From: Streptosporangium oxazolinicum
GTDB lineage: Bacteria; Actinomycetota; Actinomycetes; Streptosporangiales; Streptosporangiaceae
Assembly (NCBI RefSeq): GCF_039537505.1
Contig: NZ_BAABAQ010000021.1
Location: 28,536 to 92,535 of the forward strand
Reading direction: 5' to 3'
Length of the DNA: 64,000 nt
Shown: positions 59,404 through 64,000 of the stretch, piece after piece
Position numbering within the stretch: position 1 is the first letter of the stretch
How the letters are laid out: every line of letters starts with the position of its first letter
Made by a program: the position numbers and the translations under genes
The notes under the pieces: model-generated
What the model was told of the DNA's origin: nothing
Seen by the model: only the letters and a program-made list of their open reading frames with translations
Databases searched by the model: none

Positions 59404-60684
59404 GTGGCACGCATCGGCGACGGGGGAGACCTGCTGAAGTGCTCTTTCTGTGGAAAGAGCCAGAAGCAAGTCAAGAAGCTCATCGCCGGACCCGGCGTAT
59501 ACATCTGCGACGAGTGCATCGACCTCTGCAACGAGATCATCGAGGAGGAGCTCAGCGAGTCCTCTGAGCTCAAGTGGGACAGCCTTCCCAAGCCGAGGGA
59601 GATCTACGAATTCCTCGACGCCTACGTCATCGGTCAGGACCAGGCGAAGAAGGCTCTCTCCGTAGCGGTCTACAACCACTACAAGCGGGTGCAGTCCGGC
59701 GAGCGCGGGCGTGACGACGGCATCGAGCTGTCCAAGTCCAACATCCTGCTCCTGGGCCCCACCGGTTCCGGCAAGACACTGCTCGCCCAGACGTTGGCGA
59801 AGATGCTGAACGTTCCGTTCGCCATCGCCGACGCCACCGCCCTGACGGAGGCGGGCTACGTGGGCGAGGACGTCGAGAACATACTGCTCAAGCTGATCCA
59901 GGCCGCTGACTACGACGTCAAGAAGGCCGAGACCGGCATCATCTACATCGACGAGGTCGACAAGATCGCCCGCAAGAGCGAGAATCCGTCGATCACCCGG
60001 GACGTCTCCGGCGAGGGCGTGCAGCAGGCCCTGCTGAAGATCCTGGAGGGCACGACCGCGAGCGTGCCGCCGCAGGGTGGCCGCAAGCACCCGCATCAGG
60101 AGTTCATCCAGATCGACACCACCAACGTGCTGTTCATCTGCGGTGGGGCCTTCGCCGGTCTCGAAAAGATCATCGAGTCCAGGGTCGGCCGCAAGGGCAT
60201 CGGTTTCAACGCGATCATCCGCTCCAAGGAAGACATCGACGGCGCCGACATCTTCGAGAACGTCATGCCCGAGGACCTGCTGAAGTTCGGCATGATCCCC
60301 GAGTTCGTCGGCCGGCTCCCGGTGATCACGAGCGTCCACAACCTCGACCGCGAGGCGCTCATCCAGATCCTCACCGAGCCGCGCAACGCCCTCGTCAAGC
60401 AGTACCGCCGCCTGTTCGAGCTGGACAACGTCGAGCTTGAGTTCACCGACGACGCGCTGGAGGCCATCGCCGACCAGGCGATCCTGCGCGGCACCGGCGC
60501 CCGCGGCCTGCGGGCGATCTTGGAGGAGGTCCTCCTCTCGGTGATGTACGAGGTGCCGTCGAGGCAGGACGTGGCACGCGTGGTCATCACCCGCGAGTCG
60601 GTCCTGGAGCACGTCAATCCCACGCTCGTCCCGCGCGACCAGCTCAACAAGCAGCAGCGGCCGCCGCGCGAGAAGTCGGCCTAG
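59404..60684 (+). CDS. clpX: ATP-dependent Clp protease ATPase ClpX
   Basis: A 426-residue AAA+ unfoldase for the ClpP chamber. The N-terminal zinc-binding domain has CSFCGK and CDECIDLC (residues about 14-40). Walker A is GPTGSGKT, Walker B IIYIDEVDKI, and the ClpP-docking loop has IGF in GRKGIGFNAI. The sensor-2 region includes LRGTGARGLRAILE. The GTG start at 59404 matches the usual MARIGDGGDLLKCSFCG. Confidence 0.97.
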   Translation: MARIGDGGDLLKCSFCGKSQKQVKKLIAGPGVYICDECIDLCNEIIEEELSESSELKWDSLPKPREIYEFLDAYVIGQDQAKKALSVAVYNHYKRVQSGERGRDDGIELSKSNILLLGPTGSGKTLLAQTLAKMLNVPFAIADATALTEAGYVGEDVENILLKLIQAADYDVKKAETGIIYIDEVDKIARKSENPSITRDVSGEGVQQALLKILEGTTASVPPQGGRKHPHQEFIQIDTTNVLFICGGAFAGLEKIIESRVGRKGIGFNAIIRSKEDIDGADIFENVMPEDLLKFGMIPEFVGRLPVITSVHNLDREALIQILTEPRNALVKQYRRLFELDNVELEFTDDALEAIADQAILRGTGARGLRAILEEVLLSVMYEVPSRQDVARVVITRESVLEHVNPTLVPRDQLNKQQRPPREKSA

Positions 60685-60718
60685 AGACCCGCGCGAACCG
60701 CTCCTGGTTCGCACGATC

Positions 60719-60752
60719 GGCGCCCCCCACGGGTTCTCCCGTGGGGGGCGCC
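60719..60752 (+). terminator. clpX terminator
   Basis: A perfect 15-bp GC-rich stem (GGCGCCCCCCACGGG with its complement) and a TTCT loop, 35 bases after the stop, followed by GCCGTTTC. Confidence 0.85.
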
Positions 60753-60942
60753 GCCGTTTCCGGGGCCGTATCCACCGTTCTCCGCCTCGTGTCCGCCGGT
60801 GTCCGTCGTGGTTCGCGGCCGTTCGTCGGTCTCCGCCTGGGGGAGGGGATCATCCCGCCCGCCGGAAGAAGTCACCGGAGAAGTGATCCATAGGACGGTC
60901 CGTGGGACAGGGGACACGCGGACATCCCTAGACTTGGGCATC

Positions 60943-63519
60943 GTGACGACGCCAGAGCTGCCTACCCAGTACGCACCCGCCGACGTGGAGACCCGGAGCT
61001 ACGAGCGCTGGGTATCGGAGGGGCACTTCACCGCCGACCCGAGCAGCGAGCGCGAGCCGTACAGCATCGTCCTGCCCCCGCCGAACGTGACCGGTGTCCT
61101 GCACATCGGCCACGCCCTCGACCACTCCATCCAGGACGCGCTGACCCGCCGCGCCCGCATGCGCGGCCAGGAGACGCTCTGGCTGCCCGGCATGGACCAC
61201 GCCGGCATCGCCACCCAGAACGTCGTCGAGCGCGAGATCGCCAAGGACGGCCTGTCCCGGCACGACCTCGGCCGTGAGGCGTTCGTCGAGCGCGTCTGGC
61301 AGTGGAAGGAGGAGTCCGGGGGCCGGATCCTCGGCCAGATGAAGAAGCTCGGCGACGGTGTCGACTGGTCGCGCGAGCGCTTCACCATGGACCCCGGCCT
61401 CTCCCGGGCCGTCCAGACGATCTTCAAGAAGCTCTTCGACGACGGGCTCATCTACCGCGCCGAGCGCATCATCAACTGGTGCCCGCGCTGCCTGACCGCG
61501 CTGTCGGACATCGAGGTCGAGCACAGCGAGGACGAGGGCGAGCTCGTCTCGATCCGCTACGGCGACGGCGACGACTCCATCGTGGTCGCCACCACCCGGG
61601 CCGAGACGATGCTCGGCGACACCGCCGTGGCCGTGCACCCCTCCGACGAGCGGTACGCGCACCTGATCGGCCGAGAGGTGGAACTGCCGCTCACCGGGCG
61701 CCGCATCCCGATCGTCGCCGACGGGCACGTCGACCCCGCCTTCGGCACCGGGGCGGTCAAGGTCACCCCGGCGCACGACCCGAACGACTTCGAGATCGGC
61801 CGGCGCCACGCGCTGCCGTCCATGACGATCATGGATGAGCGGGGAGTGGTCACCGCACACGGTCCGTTCCAGGGTCTCGACCGCTTCGAGGCGAGGCCCG
61901 CGGTGGTGGCCGCGCTCCGCGCGGAGGGCCGGATCGTCGCGGAGAAGCGCCCCTACCTCCACTCGGTCGGTCACTGCTCGCGCTGCAAGACCGTGGTCGA
62001 GCCCCGGCTCTCGCTCCAGTGGTTCGTCAACGTCTCGCCGCTGGCGAAGGCGGCCGGCGACGCGGTCCGCGACGGCCGGACGAAGATCCACCCGCCGGAG
62101 CTGGCCAAGCGCTACTTCGACTGGGTCGACGACATGCACGACTGGTGCATCTCCCGGCAGCTGTGGTGGGGACACCGCATCCCGGTCTGGTACGGCCCGG
62201 ACGGAGAGGTCGTCTGTGTCGGCCCCGACGAGCAGGCGCCCGCGGGCTACGTCCAGGACCCCGACGTCCTCGACACCTGGTTCTCCTCGGGACTCTGGCC
62301 GTTCTCCACCCTCGGCTGGCCGGACAAGACGCCGGAACTGGCGAAGTTCTACCCGACCTCCGTCCTGGTGACCGGCTACGACATCCTGTTCTTCTGGGTC
62401 GCCCGGATGATGATGTTCGGCATCTACGCCATGGACGGTGAGCCGCCGTTCCGGACCGTGGCGTTGCACGGCATGGTCCGCGACCAGTACGGCAAGAAGA
62501 TGTCGAAGTCGTTCGGCAACGTCGTCGATCCACTCGACTGGGTCGAGCGCTTCGGCGCCGACGCCACCCGCTTCACGCTGCTGCGCGGCGCCAACCCCGG
62601 CTCCGACGTGGCGATCAGCGAGGAATGGGCCGGGGGCTCGCGCAACTTCTGCAACAAGATCTGGAACGCCACCCGCTTCGCGCTGATGAACGGCGCCGTG
62701 ACGGGCGAACTCCCGACCGAGGAGCTGACCGCCGCCGACCGCTGGATCCTCTCCCGGCTCCAGGAGATCGTCGCGTCGGTGGACACCGCGTTCGAGAACT
62801 TCGAGTTCGCCAAGATCTCGGACCTGCTGTACCACTTCGCCTGGGACGAGGTCTGCGACTGGTACGTGGAGCTCGCCAAGATCCAGATCGCCTCTGGCCA
62901 GGAGCACACCCGGCTGGTGCTGGGCCACGTCTTCGACGCGCTGCTCCGCCTGCTCCACCCCCTGGTGCCGTTCGTCACCGAGGAACTGTGGCGTGCGGTC
63001 ACCGGGCGGGAGTCGATCGTGGTCGCATCCTGGCCGACGGTCCAGGAGTCGCTGCGCGACCCCGCTGCGGAGGAGGAGATCCTCGCCATGCAGGGACTGA
63101 TCACCGAGGTGCGCAGGTTCCGTTCCGACCAGGGGCTCAAGCCGGGCCAGCGGGTCGCCGCGAGGCTCTCCCTCACCGGTACGGCACTCGCACCGCACGA
63201 AGGGGCGATCCGGTCGCTGCTCCGGCTCGACCAGCCGTCCGAGTCGTTCGCCGCGACCGCCAGCCTTGACGTGGCCGGGATCGCCGTGGAGATCGACACA
63301 GCGGGGACGATCGACGTGGCCGCCGAGCGCAAGCGCCTGGAGAAGGATCTCACGGTGGCGCGCAAGGAGGCGGCCCAGGTCGCCGCGAAGCTCGGCAACG
63401 AGCAGTTCATGGCGAAGGCGCCCGACGACGTGGTGACCAAGGTGCGCTCCCGTGCCGCACAGGCCGACCAGGACATCGAACGGTTGCTCGCCCAGCTGGC
63501 GTCGCTGCCGGTCGGCTGA
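60943..63519 (+). CDS. valS: Valyl-tRNA synthetase
   Basis: An 858-residue class I synthetase charging tRNA-Val. The HIGH motif is PPNVTGVLHIGHALDHS, and the catalytic KMSKS is GKKMSKSFGNVVDPLDW. An editing CP1 domain carries VATTRAETMLGDTAVAVHP and GTGAVKVTPAHDPNDFEIG. The anticodon-binding domain and the C-terminal coiled coil (ERKRLEKDLTVARKEA, MAKAPDDVV) complete the normal layout. The GTG at 60943 lies 8 bases after TAGACT without a ribosome binding site, so it is probably leaderless. The folC gene often found next to valS is absent. Confidence 0.97.
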   Translation: MTTPELPTQYAPADVETRSYERWVSEGHFTADPSSEREPYSIVLPPPNVTGVLHIGHALDHSIQDALTRRARMRGQETLWLPGMDHAGIATQNVVEREIAKDGLSRHDLGREAFVERVWQWKEESGGRILGQMKKLGDGVDWSRERFTMDPGLSRAVQTIFKKLFDDGLIYRAERIINWCPRCLTALSDIEVEHSEDEGELVSIRYGDGDDSIVVATTRAETMLGDTAVAVHPSDERYAHLIGREVELPLTGRRIPIVADGHVDPAFGTGAVKVTPAHDPNDFEIGRRHALPSMTIMDERGVVTAHGPFQGLDRFEARPAVVAALRAEGRIVAEKRPYLHSVGHCSRCKTVVEPRLSLQWFVNVSPLAKAAGDAVRDGRTKIHPPELAKRYFDWVDDMHDWCISRQLWWGHRIPVWYGPDGEVVCVGPDEQAPAGYVQDPDVLDTWFSSGLWPFSTLGWPDKTPELAKFYPTSVLVTGYDILFFWVARMMMFGIYAMDGEPPFRTVALHGMVRDQYGKKMSKSFGNVVDPLDWVERFGADATRFTLLRGANPGSDVAISEEWAGGSRNFCNKIWNATRFALMNGAVTGELPTEELTAADRWILSRLQEIVASVDTAFENFEFAKISDLLYHFAWDEVCDWYVELAKIQIASGQEHTRLVLGHVFDALLRLLHPLVPFVTEELWRAVTGRESIVVASWPTVQESLRDPAAEEEILAMQGLITEVRRFRSDQGLKPGQRVAARLSLTGTALAPHEGAIRSLLRLDQPSESFAATASLDVAGIAVEIDTAGTIDVAAERKRLEKDLTVARKEAAQVAAKLGNEQFMAKAPDDVVTKVRSRAAQADQDIERLLAQLASLPVG

Positions 63520-63640
63520 CCGTCCGCGGTGTGAGTTCGCGGAGGGGGCGCGTCCTGCCGATCGAGGTTTCGGCCTGACAAGCGGCGATGCGGCCTGGCA
63601 GTCCTGCGGAAAGACCGTTCCGGGTCGGCGGTCGCCTTGA

Positions 63641-63674
63641 CGAAACCCTGGGGTCTCTTGACCCCAGGGTTTCG
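63641..63674 (+). terminator. valS terminator
   Basis: A perfect 14-bp stem (CGAAACCCTGGGGT and its complement) with a 6-base loop, followed by TGTTTGAGG, 120 bases after the valS stop. Confidence 0.8.
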
Positions 63675-63822
63675 TGTTTGAGGGCTGGCGCCTCAGGGAA
63701 GACCTAGTTCTTACCGGGAAGTTGGTCATCGCAGTCCTACGGGGCTGCTAGAGTTCTTCATGCAGGGCAGCGTCCTGCACACTCCTTCTGAAAATCCCGG
63801 CAAACCGGGCGCGTCTGTACGA

Positions 63823-63852
63823 TTGGACAGCGGCCGGATGTTGGAGTAAGTT
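63823..63852 (+). promoter_or_regulatory. Strong promoter candidate (upstream of pair)
   Basis: TTGGAC (63823-63828) and TAAGTT (63847-63852) with an 18-bp spacer. Confidence 0.55.
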
Positions 63853-63933
63853 AGAGGGGTTGCCCTGGAAACAGGGCGTCGCAATCCTAGCGGGTTCGAC
63901 GGGATCGAGTCGAGCGTCGGAGAATCCGACAGT

Positions 63934-63963
63934 TTGACACGAAAACGACGCTCTCGATAAGAT
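63934..63963 (+). promoter_or_regulatory. Strong promoter candidate, rrn-like
   Basis: A perfect TTGACA (63934-63939) and TAAGAT (63958-63963) with an 18-bp spacer, the same geometry as the promoter 111 bases upstream. The downstream sequence is AT-richer and then GC-rich, as in rrn leaders. Confidence 0.65.
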
Positions 63964-64000
63964 AGTGAATACGAAATGGAACGCCCCGGAGTTCTACCCG

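Larger units (their letters stand above)
63520..64000. other. Terminal non-coding region upstream of a probable rRNA operon
   Basis: These 481 bases contain the valS terminator and then at least two strong vegetative-type promoters in tandem, with no ORF. The layout is like multi-promoter rrn leader regions of actinomycetes; 16S rRNA itself would start outside the window. Confidence 0.55.

Noticed and set aside
60753..60942. T-box or attenuator in front of valS
   Set aside because: No T-box bulge or specifier structure could be read; the -10-like TAGACT adjacent to the GTG favours a leaderless mRNA.
60928..63729. 933-codon minus-strand frame over valS
   Set aside because: Antisense shadow of valS without any recognisable domain; valS is complete with HIGH and KMSKS.

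Overview
The window is high-GC (about 70%) actinomycete chromosome. Paired ClpP1/ClpP2, the 25-residue ribosomal protein bL37, several mycothiol-linked protein families, an XRE-DUF5753 regulator and many GTG or leaderless starts all point to Actinomycetota. The overall style is closest to a Streptosporangiaceae-type filamentous actinomycete; that family assignment is inference and was not tested by any search. No CRISPR array, prophage or biosynthetic cluster is visible.

Layout. 1-6.5 kb: 3' part of hypF, a prolyl oligopeptidase, an HNH endonuclease, a GNAT acetyltransferase and an FmdB-type zinc ribbon. 6.5-16 kb: a WYL-only regulator, ilvD, a NERD-domain membrane protein, two small unknowns (one DUF5130-like), an orphan membrane protein resembling Pycsar effectors, an unknown Cys-containing protein and pepN. 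16-25.5 kb: a mycothiol-dependent nitroreductase-like protein, an aldehyde dehydrogenase, def, rpiB, an Eis-like acetyltransferase, a membrane SpoIIE phosphatase, an orphan LuxR regulator with a degenerate receiver, a site-2 protease, a MarR regulator and a DinB protein.

25.5-38.3 kb is envelope and secretion oriented. It holds a D-amino-acid-oxidase-like protein next to a lipoprotein L,D-transpeptidase, a lipoprotein carboxylesterase and a secreted subtilase. These are followed by an apparent operon of membrane HtrA-like protease, MoxR ATPase, DUF58 protein and two VWA membrane proteins, preceded by an 11-bp-spaced CTCAGG direct repeat that resembles an OmpR-family (MprA-type) site. 38.3-42.4 kb is the accessory and decay zone: DUF6461-like, SMI1/KNR4, DUF4265 and DUF1877-like genes lie among gene fragments and an internally deleted IS5/IS427-type element with an intact 3-bp target duplication.

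42.6-54 kb: a secreted coiled-coil cell-wall protein behind a clear ydaO/c-di-AMP riboswitch, galT with its DeoR-type regulator, an HD-domain protein, bL37, a TIGR03086 protein, a choice-of-anchor-I secreted protein, a GAF-SpoIIE-HATPase phosphatase, a CrtI-like oxidoreductase, a VOC/AraC pair, and tRNA-Gly(TCC) and tRNA-Pro(TGG). 54-64 kb is housekeeping: an RsbW-like ATPase divergent from an XRE-DUF5753 regulator, then tig-clpP1-clpP2-clpX (with a ClgR-type box upstream of clpP1), valS, and a terminal stretch with tandem strong promoters that probably serve an rRNA operon starting just beyond the window.

No clearly new multi-gene system is proven. The best candidates for follow-up are the HtrA-MoxR-DUF58-VWA envelope operon with its regulatory repeat and 19-codon bridging ORF, the orphan Pycsar-effector-like protein, the pseudo-receiver LuxR protein with the 38-bp tandem repeat beside it, and the oxidase/L,D-transpeptidase pair.
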